From: Candidatus Methanoperedens sp.
GTDB lineage: Archaea > Halobacteriota > Methanosarcinia > Methanosarcinales > Methanoperedenaceae
Length of the DNA stretch: 64,000 nucleotides
Assembly (NCBI GenBank): GCA_023249105.1
Contig: JAHFDG010000016.1
Coordinates: 1-64,000, forward strand
Direction of reading: 5' to 3'
Positions 1 to 9,134 of the stretch are shown piece after piece; within the stretch, counting starts at the first letter, position 1, and each line of letters opens with the position of its first letter. Below the pieces are notes generated by a model. The model was not told where the DNA came from and made no database searches. It saw only the letters and a program-made list of their open reading frames with translations. Made by a program: the position numbers and the translations under genes.

Positions 1-475
1 AATCGGAAAGCATATATTCTCATTAGGGATTATCTCATATGTCCTCAGTTTTTTTTGGTATTTCATCAATAACAAAGATGCTGAGGACTATCATATTATT
101 TACCCTGTCAAACTCAGGTTATTACTCAAACGATCTTAACATATCCCTTTGATCAAAGACGAAGGAATGGACACTGTCGTTTGTGCTGATTTCGCCTCTC
201 ATTCCTGTGGCAATCGCCGCCGCTTGCTATCAAAAAAGTCTCTCAAAAACATGCTTTCGTTGAAACACATTTTATTTTTACTGATGAGATATAAATAAAA
301 AATCTGATTTGAGGTTAAATATAGTTTGTCAAATATATTCATTCGGAACTATGATTAATCGGAAGTACTGAATGGACAGAAAAATATATAAATTTGTACT
401 GTGTTAAAATCACAATACGGGAAAGTATTAACAATGGTCAAATGCGAGTTAAATGAGGATGGAATTAAATAATTT
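1..475. other. Left-edge region without a recognised gene
   Basis: No open frame here resembles a known protein. A short plus-strand frame around 150-300 has no start signal or recognisable motif. A 12-codon ORF (434-472) ends 3 nt before the methyltransferase start and could be a leader peptide, but it may be chance. The region is AT-rich towards its right end and probably holds the promoter of the methyltransferase gene. Confidence 0.4.
383..393 (+). promoter_or_regulatory. Putative TATA box of the methyltransferase gene
   Basis: The stretch AAATATATAAA fits an archaeal TATA box. A transcript start about 25 nt downstream would leave a leader of roughly 65 nt that includes the 12-codon ORF at 434-472. 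There is no experimental support. Confidence 0.35.
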
Positions 476-1654
476 ATGAATTACATTGATTTATTTGCTG
501 GTGCTGGTGGACTTTCAGAAGGATTTGTTAGTTCTGGATTTACACCTATTGCACATATTGAAATGGATGGTCATGCGTGTAATACTTTAAAAACAAGAAT
601 AGCTTATCATAACTTAAAGGCAAATAAACAAATCGATATTTATAACAATTATTTGCAGGAAAAAATTACAAAAGAAGAATTATATTCTGCAATACCTCAG
701 GAACAACTTGATACCGTTATTTGTGAGAAAATTGAGAGTTCAACAATTGATGCTATTTTTGAGAAAATAGATGATTTGAAGAAAAATAAAAAAGTTGATT
801 TAATAATCGGTGGTCCTCCATGTCAGGCTTATTCACTTGTTGGTCGTTCGAGAGACTCCAACAGAATGAAAAATGACACCAGGAATTACTTATTTAAATA
901 TTATGCTGATTTTCTCAAAAAATATAAGCCGAAATATTTTATATTTGAAAATGTAACTGGTTTGCTTACTGCCAGTAATTATTTTGAACAAATGAAGACT
1001 CTATTTGAAAGTAAAGATGTTGGATATAGTATTTCCTGGCAAGTATTAGATGCTATGGATTATGGTGTGTTGCAAAAAAGAAAACGGGTCATCGTTATCG
1101 GCAGAAGAGGTAACAATAAATTCCAATTTCCTGAACCTGAAAAAACGGTTAATGAATGGAAAATAAAATCTGATTTATTTGCTGATCTACCTGCTTTAAA
1201 ACCAGGAAGCGGTGAAAAAATAATGCAATATAAAACTGGTTCAACAAATTATCTGGATAGATTTGAAATCAGGAATGGAGCTGAATTTGTAACCCAGCAT
1301 ATCACCAGACCCCATAATGAAAGAGATCTTTCAATTTACAAGATTGCAATACAAAAATGGTTGAAGAATAGTGAAAGATTAAAGTATCCAGATCTCCCAG
1401 AGAATCTTAAAACACATAATAATCAAAAATCTTTTTTGGATAGGTTTAAAGTTGTTGATCCAGATGGATATTCTCATACAGTGGTTGCTCATATATCTAA
1501 AGATGGACATTATTATATTTATCCTGATTTAAAGCAAATTCGTTCTTTATCCATTCGTGAAGCTGCAAGAATTCAGTCATTTCCCGATGATTACTATTTC
1601 GAAGGTGGTAGAAGTGCTGCATTTCGACAAATAGGTAATGCAGTACCCCATTGA
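476..1654 (+). CDS. C5 cytosine DNA methyltransferase, 3' end frameshifted
   Basis: The gene encodes an AdoMet-dependent 5-methylcytosine methyltransferase. Conserved motifs appear in family order: motif I DLFAGAGG (residues 5-12) for AdoMet, motif IV GGPPCQAYS (about 111-119) with the catalytic Cys, motif VI ENV (about 157), motif VIII QKRKRV (about 200), then the variable target region, motif IX around RSLSIREAARIQSFP and motif X GNAVP at the end. The frame stops right after GNAVPH. One extra C in the run at 1646-1649 would restore GNAVPPLMAVAA and end at 1671, so a one-base deletion or read error is likely. It is followed by a small unknown gene and a PLD-helicase, so it probably is the modification arm of a defence system. 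The target sequence is unknown. Confidence 0.93.
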   Translation: MNYIDLFAGAGGLSEGFVSSGFTPIAHIEMDGHACNTLKTRIAYHNLKANKQIDIYNNYLQEKITKEELYSAIPQEQLDTVICEKIESSTIDAIFEKIDDLKKNKKVDLIIGGPPCQAYSLVGRSRDSNRMKNDTRNYLFKYYADFLKKYKPKYFIFENVTGLLTASNYFEQMKTLFESKDVGYSISWQVLDAMDYGVLQKRKRVIVIGRRGNNKFQFPEPEKTVNEWKIKSDLFADLPALKPGSGEKIMQYKTGSTNYLDRFEIRNGAEFVTQHITRPHNERDLSIYKIAIQKWLKNSERLKYPDLPENLKTHNNQKSFLDRFKVVDPDGYSHTVVAHISKDGHYYIYPDLKQIRSLSIREAARIQSFPDDYYFEGGRSAAFRQIGNAVPH

Positions 1655-1718
1655 TGGCAGTAGCAGCTTAAAATTATATTAAATATAAAATTATAAACTA
1701 AAAGAATACCGTAACTAA

Positions 1719-2087
1719 ATGAAAACAATGGAGCTAAAGAATAAAATGAATAAAGAATATTTCAAAAATAAAATCGAGGAATTAAAATCACAAGCAATTT
1801 TATATCAAAAAGGAATTAAATCGAATATGATTGAGAAATGTTCATTTATTGTTGAAGTTGGAGCTTTAACTATTGGAACTGATGACGAAGGAAACGTAAT
1901 TACACAGAATACAATTACTCCAACTCAATTTTCTCAAAAAGCTGTTGATGAAATTATGACTATTCGTTTTCAAAGTTGTAGTGGTAAAAAAGTTATCCCG
2001 AAAGTTTATGGCAGAAATGAATGGTATAGAAGTAGGTTGGATATGGTTAATGAAACTTTAGAATTGTTGGGAGAAATTGCATCTTAA
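1719..2087 (+). CDS. Unknown 122-aa protein between methyltransferase and PLD-helicase
   Basis: No family is recognised. The protein is small, lysine-rich at the N-terminus and soluble, with no signal peptide, membrane segment or Cys motif. The C-terminal half holds the segment YGRNEWYRSRLDMVNETL. The start is uncertain: the ATG at 1746 (MNKEYF) has a GGAG 12 nt upstream, whereas 1719 has no clear ribosome site. The next gene begins 3 nt after its stop, so the two are probably co-translated. A specificity, regulatory or adaptor role in the defence system is guilt by association only. Confidence 0.7.
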   Translation: MKTMELKNKMNKEYFKNKIEELKSQAILYQKGIKSNMIEKCSFIVEVGALTIGTDDEGNVITQNTITPTQFSQKAVDEIMTIRFQSCSGKKVIPKVYGRNEWYRSRLDMVNETLELLGEIAS

Positions 2088-2090
2088 ATT

Positions 2091-5000
2091 ATGTTTGAAC
2101 AAGGCATATACGAGGAGCTAATAAGCAAAATAGTTGCATCAAAATTAGAAACAGTAAATAAAGAGCAGTTCTTTGTTAAGGCATCCAAAATAGAAAAATC
2201 AGAGGCAGCTAAAGTAATTAGCCAATATTTGAGTGAAGTAATAAACTTTGCTTTGGGCTTGTTTACAGATGAAAACAGCATTGATCAGCAAATAGAAGTT
2301 TCAAACAAAATTATTCGACTTTTAAAGGATGAGTTAAAGCAGATAGATTTTGAAGATGATTTGATAGCCGTAAACGGACAGATATTGAATGCGATTTTTT
2401 CAAAATTGGATTCAAATGTCGTAAATTTTGAAGACCATTTGAAAAAAATTACACCATTCACACGGCTTACTCAAAGCGAATTATTTACAGGTTCAAACAT
2501 TGGTATTTCATTGGAAAGTGAATTGAAGAAAGAAATCCTTTCATCAGATAAAATTTATTTCTTAGTTTCGTTTATAAAATGGTCAGGTATAAGGATTTTT
2601 GAAAACGAATTGAGAGAGTTTACCCAAAAGGGAAACAAATTGAAAGTCATAACAACTTCATATATGGGAGCAACCGATTTGAAAGCAGTTGAGTTTCTCT
2701 CAAGTTTGCCAAACACTGAAGTGAAAATTTCATACAATACAGAAAATGAAAGGTTGCATGCCAAATCTTATCTTTTCTTTAGAAATACAGGATTTCATAC
2801 CGGATATATTGGTTCCTCGAATATTTCAAGAAGCGCTTTGACGAGTGGTTTAGAATGGAATTTAAAAATAACCACAAAAGAAATTGGGCATATTATTGAT
2901 AAATTTGCCAAGACATTTGAGACATATTGGCAGGATAACGAGTTTGAAACTTTTATCAAAGAAGAACATATTCAAAAATTACGTGCAGCTTTAAAAAAAG
3001 AAAGAAAAGATGATAGAACTGAAGCATCATATTATTTTGAGATAAAACCATTTCCATTTCAACAGGAAATACTTGAAAAATTAGAAGTTGAAAGAACCAT
3101 TCATAATAGAAATAAAAATCTTGTAGTAGCTGCAACAGGAACAGGTAAGACCATTATTTCAGCTTTTGACTTCAAATATTATCTGCAGAAGAATCCGAAG
3201 GCAAAATTTCTTTTTGTTGCTCATAGAAAAGAGATATTGAATCAAGCTAAAGCAGTATTTGCAGGTGTATTAAGAGATAATAATTTTGGTGAACTATGGG
3301 TAGATGGAGATGAGCCAACTAATTATGAGGCTGTATTTGCGTCTGTTATGACATTAAATAATCGATTAGGTAATTTACAATTAACAGAAAACTTTTATAA
3401 TTATATTATTATTGATGAAGTTCATCATATAGCAGCAAATAGTTATAGACCCATTTTAAATAAATTTAAACCAAAAATATTATTGGGATTAACCGCAACT
3501 CCTGAAAGAATGGATGGTGCAAATATTTTAGATGATTTCTGTAATACTATCGCTGCTGAAATTAGATTACCGGAAGCATTAAATCGAAAACTTCTTTGCC
3601 CATTTCAGTACTTTGGTATTAGTGATAGCGTTGATTTGTCAAATGCAAGTTGGAAAAATGGCAGATATTTGCCCAGTGAACTTACAATGCTTTATAAAAA
3701 CGATTTGAGGGTTGGGGAGATAATTCAGAAATGCAAAAGCTATTTTAGAGACTTTGAAGATGTTCGAGCCATAGGATATTGCGTAACAAAAGAACACGCA
3801 TCCTTTATGGCTGAAAAGTTTGTCTTAGCTGGTTTAAAAGCTGATTTTATTGTCAGTGGAAGTGGTAGGGATGAATTAAGAGATAGCATTAAATCGAAAT
3901 TTCAAAAGAAAGAGATCAATTATTTATTTGTTGTTGATATTTTCAATGAAGGTATTGATATCCCCGAAATAGATACCGTTTTGTTTTTAAGACCAACTGA
4001 AAGTTTAACTGTTTTTTTGCAGCAATTAGGAAGAGGGTTGAGGTTAGCTGAGAATAAAGAATGTTTGACTGTATTGGATTTTGTTGGAAATGCAAGGCCA
4101 GAATATGATTTTGAAGGAAAATTTAGAGCACTGATCGGAAAAACAAACTCATCAACTATAGAAGAATTAGAAAGAGAATTCCCTCATTTGCCATTAGGCT
4201 GTTCAATCGTTTTAGAGAAGAAAGCCAAAGAATATATCATCGAAAATATTAGGAACGCCACACAACTGAATATAAATCAGTTAATCAATAAAATTGTCAA
4301 TTTTAGACATCAGACTTCTCTAACCTTAACATTGAAAAACTTCTGCGAATTTCATCAAATTCCCATTCAAGCAATTTATAAAAGAGGGAATTGGAGCAGG
4401 TTATGTCAATTAGCAAATCAAAGGGCTGACTTTTCTAATATTAATGAAAAAGAAGCAAATCGAGCCATTTTGAAAAAATGGATTCAATGTAATTCATACA
4501 GTTATTTAAAGTTCATATTGGAACTTGCAAAAAATAATTTTATTATTCCCGCAGCATTAACTGAAAATGAAAAACTAATGTTAGTTATGTTGCATTACGA
4601 TTTTTGGTTAACCGCAGCAAATTTTGAAAGTATAGAAATAAGTATAAAAAAAATTGGAGAGAATCAAATTTTAACACAGGAAATAATAGATACCTTAGAG
4701 TTTTTAATTGACAGAATATCTCATAAAGAACTTGATATTGATCTGCCTTATCCTCAGCCTTTAAAATTACATAGTCGATATACAAGAGAGCAAATTTTAG
4801 CAGCGTTTGGCGCTAGCACTTTTCAAAGACAATCAACTAACAGAGAGGGAGTTGTTAATTTGGACTCAAAGAATTCCGAATTGCTTTTAGTCACGTTAGA
4901 AAAAACAGAGGAAAACTATTCGCCAACAACTATGTATAACGATTATGCGGTAAGCGAAAAAATATTTCATTGGCAATCTCAAAACTCAGCAAAACCTGAA

Positions 5001-5231
5001 ACAGGTAAAGGTTTATCATATATTACCCATAAAGAAAATGACAAATCAATTTTACTTTTTGTAAGAGAAAAAAATAAAGATGAATTTGGAAACACAATGT
5101 CTTATGTTTTTCTGGGAGCTGTAGACTACTTGGAACACACTGGCTCAAAGCCAATGAGTATTAAATGGAGTTTGCAGGTACCGATCCCCCCTTACATCTG
5201 GAAAGAAACTGCCAAAATGGCTGTAGGCTAA
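2091..5231 (+). CDS. PLD-nuclease/SF2 helicase fusion with DUF3427 C-terminus
   Basis: A 1046-aa three-part protein. The N-terminal third is a phospholipase D-like nuclease domain with HAKSYLFF (about residue 222) and GSSN (about 245), one HxK site as in restriction-type PLD nucleases. The middle is an SF2 helicase with AATGTGKT (about 345), DEVHH (about 442), TATPERMDG (about 468) and QQLGRGLR in the second RecA domain. The C-terminus (about 880-1040) matches the DUF3427 type, ending in the FLGAVDYLEH and WSLQVPIPPYIW segments. This architecture recurs in defence contexts, and with the C5 methyltransferase it plausibly is the ATP-dependent restriction arm. It meets the truncated glycosylase gene tail to tail with a 4-bp overlap. 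Confidence 0.88.
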   Translation: MFEQGIYEELISKIVASKLETVNKEQFFVKASKIEKSEAAKVISQYLSEVINFALGLFTDENSIDQQIEVSNKIIRLLKDELKQIDFEDDLIAVNGQILNAIFSKLDSNVVNFEDHLKKITPFTRLTQSELFTGSNIGISLESELKKEILSSDKIYFLVSFIKWSGIRIFENELREFTQKGNKLKVITTSYMGATDLKAVEFLSSLPNTEVKISYNTENERLHAKSYLFFRNTGFHTGYIGSSNISRSALTSGLEWNLKITTKEIGHIIDKFAKTFETYWQDNEFETFIKEEHIQKLRAALKKERKDDRTEASYYFEIKPFPFQQEILEKLEVERTIHNRNKNLVVAATGTGKTIISAFDFKYYLQKNPKAKFLFVAHRKEILNQAKAVFAGVLRDNNFGELWVDGDEPTNYEAVFASVMTLNNRLGNLQLTENFYNYIIIDEVHHIAANSYRPILNKFKPKILLGLTATPERMDGANILDDFCNTIAAEIRLPEALNRKLLCPFQYFGISDSVDLSNASWKNGRYLPSELTMLYKNDLRVGEIIQKCKSYFRDFEDVRAIGYCVTKEHASFMAEKFVLAGLKADFIVSGSGRDELRDSIKSKFQKKEINYLFVVDIFNEGIDIPEIDTVLFLRPTESLTVFLQQLGRGLRLAENKECLTVLDFVGNARPEYDFEGKFRALIGKTNSSTIEELEREFPHLPLGCSIVLEKKAKEYIIENIRNATQLNINQLINKIVNFRHQTSLTLTLKNFCEFHQIPIQAIYKRGNWSRLCQLANQRADFSNINEKEANRAILKKWIQCNSYSYLKFILELAKNNFIIPAALTENEKLMLVMLHYDFWLTAANFESIEISIKKIGENQILTQEIIDTLEFLIDRISHKELDIDLPYPQPLKLHSRYTREQILAAFGASTFQRQSTNREGVVNLDSKNSELLLVTLEKTEENYSPTTMYNDYAVSEKIFHWQSQNSAKPETGKGLSYITHKENDKSILLFVREKNKDEFGNTMSYVFLGAVDYLEHTGSKPMSIKWSLQVPIPPYIWKETAKMAVG

Positions 5232-5710
5232 TCAAATATGAGCTGAGCTTGAACGGGAGTGTTGTCAACTATCCACTCCTTTTCATTAAATGCTATGGAT
5301 AACACGGCGCCTGCTACATAATCTCCCACCCCGGGCAGCTTAATAAGTTCATCCCTTGTTTTAGGAACCTTTCCGTTGAATTTTTCCTGTATCTGCTGCG
5401 CCACTGAAATAATTGAAGGAACACGCCATCTCAATCCAAGAGGATAAAGGATTTCTTCAATGTCTTTTTTATCAGCTTTTGAGATTGAATATGAGTCAGG
5501 ATATTTATTAAATAACTCAATATAAACATTTTTAACCTGATCGGCATTGGTACGCCGGAGCATAATCTCTGCTACTAAGAGTCTGAATGGGTCATCGGTT
5601 TCTCGCCATGGATAATTTCTTTTATTTTTTTCAAACCATTTTAAAATACAAGTTCTAAATTTATAAATTTCTTTCTCAGATGGTATGTTTTTGAAAAAAT
5701 CAGGGGTCAT
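5228..5710 (-). pseudogene. Truncated HhH-GPD DNA glycosylase (MutY/Mig type)
   Basis: The first 145 residues are a base-excision glycosylase of the endonuclease III superfamily: NYPWRETDDPFRLLVAEIMLRRT, then the helix-hairpin-helix LPGVGDYVAGAVLSIAF, then the catalytic Asp in IVDN. Full-length relatives run to 210 residues or more and usually end in a 4Fe-4S cluster loop. This one stops at residue 160, and after IVDN the sequence no longer fits the family. The break coincides with the 3' end of the adjacent helicase gene, so arrival of the defence island probably removed the C-terminal half. The Tyr after GVGD occurs in both adenine and G:T mismatch glycosylases and does not settle specificity. 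It lies 18 bp behind the PHP gene in the same operon. Residual activity is doubtful. Confidence 0.8.
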
Positions 5711-5728
5711 AAAGCCACTGCAATGGCA

Positions 5729-6373
5729 CTAAAGCCTTTTTATCAAATTCCGCGGATTCGCGCCCGTAGCCTTCTTTGCGCCTTTTTCATCAAGACCTGC
5801 GCCCAGTGCAATCGTGAATGCAGTCTCATCTGAAATCAGGTCGTGCGGCGAATGCGAATCGGTATCGACAATCAATATTGCACCCGTCTCATTTGCAATT
5901 CTAACCACATGACCGTTAGTGCGATTGTGCCCGTTGCGTGAGGTTATCTCAAGCGCTATCCCGTTCTCTCTTGCAAGTTCAGCGTCCTCAACGGTTATAA
6001 GACCGGGGTGAGCCAGGATATCGATATCAAGCGATACTGCCATGTGGTTGGTTCCCGGCGGCACAGGTTCAACCGTGGTCTCGCCATGAACCACGACAAT
6101 CTCGGCGCCGAGTTTACGCGCCTTCTCAACAAGGGACGGCATTTTTCCGGGCGGGACATGGGTCAATTCCACGCCTGTAAAGATTCTGATATCATAATCG
6201 CCTTCAAGGGATTTTACTTTTTTCACGCACGACAGGATATGCTCAATGTTTGTGAAATCTGCATGGTCGGTTATTGCTATTGCAGTATAACCCTGGAAAA
6301 CTGCGCGGCGCACGAGTTCGCTGGGTATCAATTCACCGTCGCTGAACGTTGAATGTGTATGGAGGTCTATCAT
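5729..6373 (-). CDS. PHP-domain phosphoesterase
   Basis: A 214-aa metal-dependent phosphoesterase of the PHP family. The first metal motif is MIDLHTHSTFSDGEL, followed by ITDHADF, VHGET, a central DILAHPG and the C-terminal DTDSHSPHDL, all typical metal ligands. It belongs to the histidinol-phosphatase-like/PolX-type group of single-domain PHP proteins; the substrate cannot be read from sequence. Its ATG overlaps the SRP19 stop (ATGA), indicating translational coupling, and the truncated glycosylase follows. Confidence 0.85.
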   Translation of the reverse strand: MIDLHTHSTFSDGELIPSELVRRAVFQGYTAIAITDHADFTNIEHILSCVKKVKSLEGDYDIRIFTGVELTHVPPGKMPSLVEKARKLGAEIVVVHGETTVEPVPPGTNHMAVSLDIDILAHPGLITVEDAELARENGIALEITSRNGHNRTNGHVVRIANETGAILIVDTDSHSPHDLISDETAFTIALGAGLDEKGAKKATGANPRNLIKRL

Positions 6374-6663
6374 TTTTGTCCCCGTGTTTTATTTATCTTC
6401 TGGGCTATCTGTTTTACTACTATTGATTTAGGACCTTTTTTATCCACGAGCACCCTGCCGCTCACCACCCACCATGATTTTGGGTGGGCTTTATCGGCTT
6501 CAACAACCGGCGCCATGCTCAATTCCGAAGCCGCTCTCTCAATCTCTTTTAAAACAGGGGATTTCACAGAATCTTTCATAGAAAGAATCCTCCCTTCAGC
6601 CCTTGATTTGGTTGCATCCAGATACACCGGCCAGATGACAAGCTTGGTCTTATCCTTTAACAT
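6370..6663 (-). CDS. srp19: Signal recognition particle 19 kDa protein
   Basis: A 97-aa protein with the archaeal SRP19 pattern: VIWPVYLDATKSRAEGR near the N-terminus, VKSPVLKEIERAASEL in the middle, and a basic C-terminal tail. SRP19 binds helices 6 and 8 of 7S RNA and allows SRP54 to dock. The length fits archaeal homologues. It is the first gene of the SRP19-PHP-glycosylase operon, and it supports an archaeal host. Confidence 0.93.
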   Translation of the reverse strand: MLKDKTKLVIWPVYLDATKSRAEGRILSMKDSVKSPVLKEIERAASELSMAPVVEADKAHPKSWWVVSGRVLVDKKGPKSIVVKQIAQKINKTRGQK

Positions 6664-6708
6664 TATACTTCTGACATAGTTTTAAAACTAATAATACTTT
6701 TCTAAAAA

Positions 6709-7719
6709 TCAAAAGAAGGTTCTCATTATTAAATACGTAGATGCGGAAATAAGCGCAGCCGCAGGTATTGTCAGAATCCATGCCCCCACAATCTTCCGCG
6801 CGATACCCCATCTCACCGCTGAAAGCTTATCGGTTGCCCCGACGCCCATTATCGAGGAGGATATTACGTGTGTGGTGCTGACAGGGATTCCCATGGCAGC
6901 CATGCTCGCAAGCACGATGCCACCTGATGTTTCGGCACAAAAACCCTGATAAGGTCTTAGCTTTGTTATCCTTTGCGCCATTGTTTTCACTATTCTCCAC
7001 CCGCCAAAAAAAGTGCCAAGCGATATGGATATGTGAGCTGCAAGTATAACCCATAAAGGCACCTTGAAAGTTGTAAGAGAACCGTATGCTACAAGCAGTA
7101 CCGTGATTATCCCCATCGTTTTTTGGGCGTCGTTAGTGCCGTGCGTGACCGAATAAAAAAAAGCTGAAAACAACTGAAGGCGTCTGAAATATTTGTTAAT
7201 CTTTGAAGGAGCGACCCTGTAGAATAGTCTGATAACAATTGTTGTCAGAATGAATGCAGCAACCATCCCGATAATAGGCGATATAACCATGAACGCAACT
7301 ACTTTTTCAACCCCGGCAGGATTAACAGAACTGCTCCCGATTGCAGCTAATCCTGCGCCTACAAGCCCGCCAACTAACGCATGGCTGCTTGATGTCGGAA
7401 GTCCCAGATACCATGTAATCAGGTCCCAGATGATAGCCCCGGCCAGTGCAGAAAATATCATTAAAACAAGAATCTCATTGTTAGGAGCCAGTTCTATATT
7501 CAGTATCCCTTTTCCAATAGTCGCAGCAATAGCGGTAGAGAAGAAAACGGGTCCAATCAGGTTTCCCACAGCAGCCATGCCGACTGCTCTTATTGGCGTC
7601 AATACCTTGGTGGCTACGACTGTTGAAATCGCATTAGCTGAGTCATGAAAACCGTTTATAAAATCAAAAAACAGAGCTAATACTACAGTAAAAATTATGA
7701 ATTCCTGCAAAAATAGCAA
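6709..7719 (-). CDS. pit: Low-affinity phosphate permease, Pit family
   Basis: Inorganic phosphate transporter of the PiT family (sodium- or proton-coupled), a polytopic membrane protein with about 10 segments. The two inverted signature repeats are seen as DFINGFHDSANAISTVVAT at the N-terminus and SVTHGTNDAQKTMG in the middle. The frame is open from 7782, but TTG at 7719 is preferred: it has AAGGTGG 4 nt upstream and starts the protein as MLFLQEF just before the first membrane helix. It follows the DUF47 gene by 11 bp, the usual partner arrangement. Confidence 0.92.
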   Translation of the reverse strand: MLFLQEFIIFTVVLALFFDFINGFHDSANAISTVVATKVLTPIRAVGMAAVGNLIGPVFFSTAIAATIGKGILNIELAPNNEILVLMIFSALAGAIIWDLITWYLGLPTSSSHALVGGLVGAGLAAIGSSSVNPAGVEKVVAFMVISPIIGMVAAFILTTIVIRLFYRVAPSKINKYFRRLQLFSAFFYSVTHGTNDAQKTMGIITVLLVAYGSLTTFKVPLWVILAAHISISLGTFFGGWRIVKTMAQRITKLRPYQGFCAETSGGIVLASMAAMGIPVSTTHVISSSIMGVGATDKLSAVRWGIARKIVGAWILTIPAAALISASTYLIMRTFF

Positions 7720-7730
7720 AATACCACCTT

Positions 7731-8360
7731 TTAGCTGTTCTTCACAACTATGTCGCTGATAACATTTGCAGCGTCCTCGCACTTATCAGTTGCAAACTCA
7801 AGGCGCTCGTACACCTCTTTCAGTTTCATTATCTCTATTGCATCTTTCCTTTTGAAAAGCTGCGCCACCGAAGTCTTATAAATATCATCTGCAACATTTT
7901 CAAGTCGGTTGACCTCGATACACCTTGTTTCTATTTCTTTGGGATTCTTAATGTTGCGTAAACCGGAAAGAGCAGTATTCAACTCAGTGGCTTGCTTCAC
8001 AAGCACTTCGGCTAATTTTATCATGCCTTCTTCCGGTTTTTCAATTTCATACAGGACAAGGCGCGTTGCGGTGCCGTCTATGTAATCAAGAACATCATCA
8101 AATGCCGAGGCAAGGGCGGATATGTCCTCATGGTCAATAGGAGTTATGAATGTCTTGTTGAGCTCTTCAAAAATCTCATGGACAAAATCGTCACCCTGGT
8201 GTTCTATGTCCTTTATTTTATGCTGCTTTTCCTTAATGTTTTCATAATTTTTGAGCATGTCAAGGAATGCAATCGACCCAACAAGCACATTTTGAGATTC
8301 GTTCTCCAGCATATTGAAAAAGTGTTTATCCTGTGGAATTATCCATTCTTTAAATCCCAT
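7731..8360 (-). CDS. DUF47/PhoU-like Pit accessory protein
   Basis: A 209-aa all-helical PhoU-related protein of the DUF47 (TIGR00153) family. The pattern IEHQGDDFVHEIFEELNKTFITPIDHEDI is characteristic. Such proteins sit upstream of pit genes and are thought to modulate the permease. Here it lies directly upstream of pit in the same operon. A 110-bp AT-rich gap separates it from phoU of the Pst operon, so it may have its own promoter. Confidence 0.9.
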   Translation of the reverse strand: MGFKEWIIPQDKHFFNMLENESQNVLVGSIAFLDMLKNYENIKEKQHKIKDIEHQGDDFVHEIFEELNKTFITPIDHEDISALASAFDDVLDYIDGTATRLVLYEIEKPEEGMIKLAEVLVKQATELNTALSGLRNIKNPKEIETRCIEVNRLENVADDIYKTSVAQLFKRKDAIEIMKLKEVYERLEFATDKCEDAANVISDIVVKNS

Positions 8361-8471
8361 ATTTCAATCGTCCTTTTTTATCAAACGTAATAACACTCTT
8401 GCTATTATGTTTTTCTATTTTATCTGGCAAATCTTCTTCTTATTTTATATGGATTGAATATATAGTGATAT

Positions 8472-9134
8472 TTAATTTAATTCGACTCGTTCCCCAGTAA
8501 CCATGAATACCACATTTTCACAGAGATTCGTTATGTGGTCTCCTATCCTCTCAAGATATCGCGCTACAAAAGTCAGATGTTGGGCGCCAGTTATCTTTTT
8601 TGGATCCTCGATCATATAGGAAATCAGCTCCCTTCTTATCTGGTCAAATAGTGCATCAATCTCATCATCTCTCCTTGCGACTTGCCTTGCAACCTCAACA
8701 TCCTTGTTTTCAAAGGCGCTCATGGTATCCGCCAGCATTTGCTGACATATCTCTGCCATTCTCGGTATGTCTATGAGGGGCTTTACAGGAGGCACATTCG
8801 CTGTCATCTTTGTAATAACCGCAATTTCCAGGGCAAGATCTCCCATCCGTTCAAGGTCAATAGACATTTTTAATACTGAGATAATGAGCCTCAAATCCCT
8901 CGCCATAGGCTGCTGGAGTGCAAGAAGGCGCATGCAATTCTCTTCAATGCTGTGATCAAGGGCATCGATCTCATTATCAATGTCAATGACCTTTTGAGCC
9001 ATCTCAACATCGCGATTCTTGAGAGATAGTACAGCATCTCCTATCGTCCTGCCTACAAGGTTTCCCATGATAACTATTTCTTCCTTCAACCTGTGAAGGT
9101 CTTTGTGATACGCTTCCCGAACCATATTATCCAA
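8472..9134 (-). CDS. phoU: Phosphate-specific transport system accessory protein PhoU
   Basis: A 220-aa PhoU with two three-helix repeats, each with the metal-binding pattern ([24 protein letters not shown] and [19 protein letters not shown]), and the conserved end [23 protein letters not shown]. PhoU links PstB activity to the phosphate response. It is the last gene of pstSCAB-phoU and overlaps the pstB stop by 8 bp. Confidence 0.95.
   Translation of the reverse strand: MDNMVREAYHKDLHRLKEEIVIMGNLVGRTIGDAVLSLKNRDVEMAQKVIDIDNEIDALDHSIEENCMRLLALQQPMARDLRLIISVLKMSIDLERMGDLALEIAVITKMTANVPPVKPLIDIPRMAEICQQMLADTMSAFENKDVEVARQVARRDDEIDALFDQIRRELISYMIEDPKKITGAQHLTFVARYLERIGDHITNLCENVVFMVTGERVELN

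Noticed and set aside
150-300. Small plus-strand frame in the left edge
   Set aside because: No start signal, no homology-like motif and no supporting context.
476-5231. DISARM system
   Set aside because: A DUF1998 (DrmB) gene and a separate DrmA/DrmC are absent; only the fused PLD-helicase and C5 methyltransferase are present.
7250-7648. 132-aa plus-strand frame
   Set aside because: It is antisense to the membrane part of pit and shows the Ala/Pro/Thr pattern of a shadow of hydrophobic codons.
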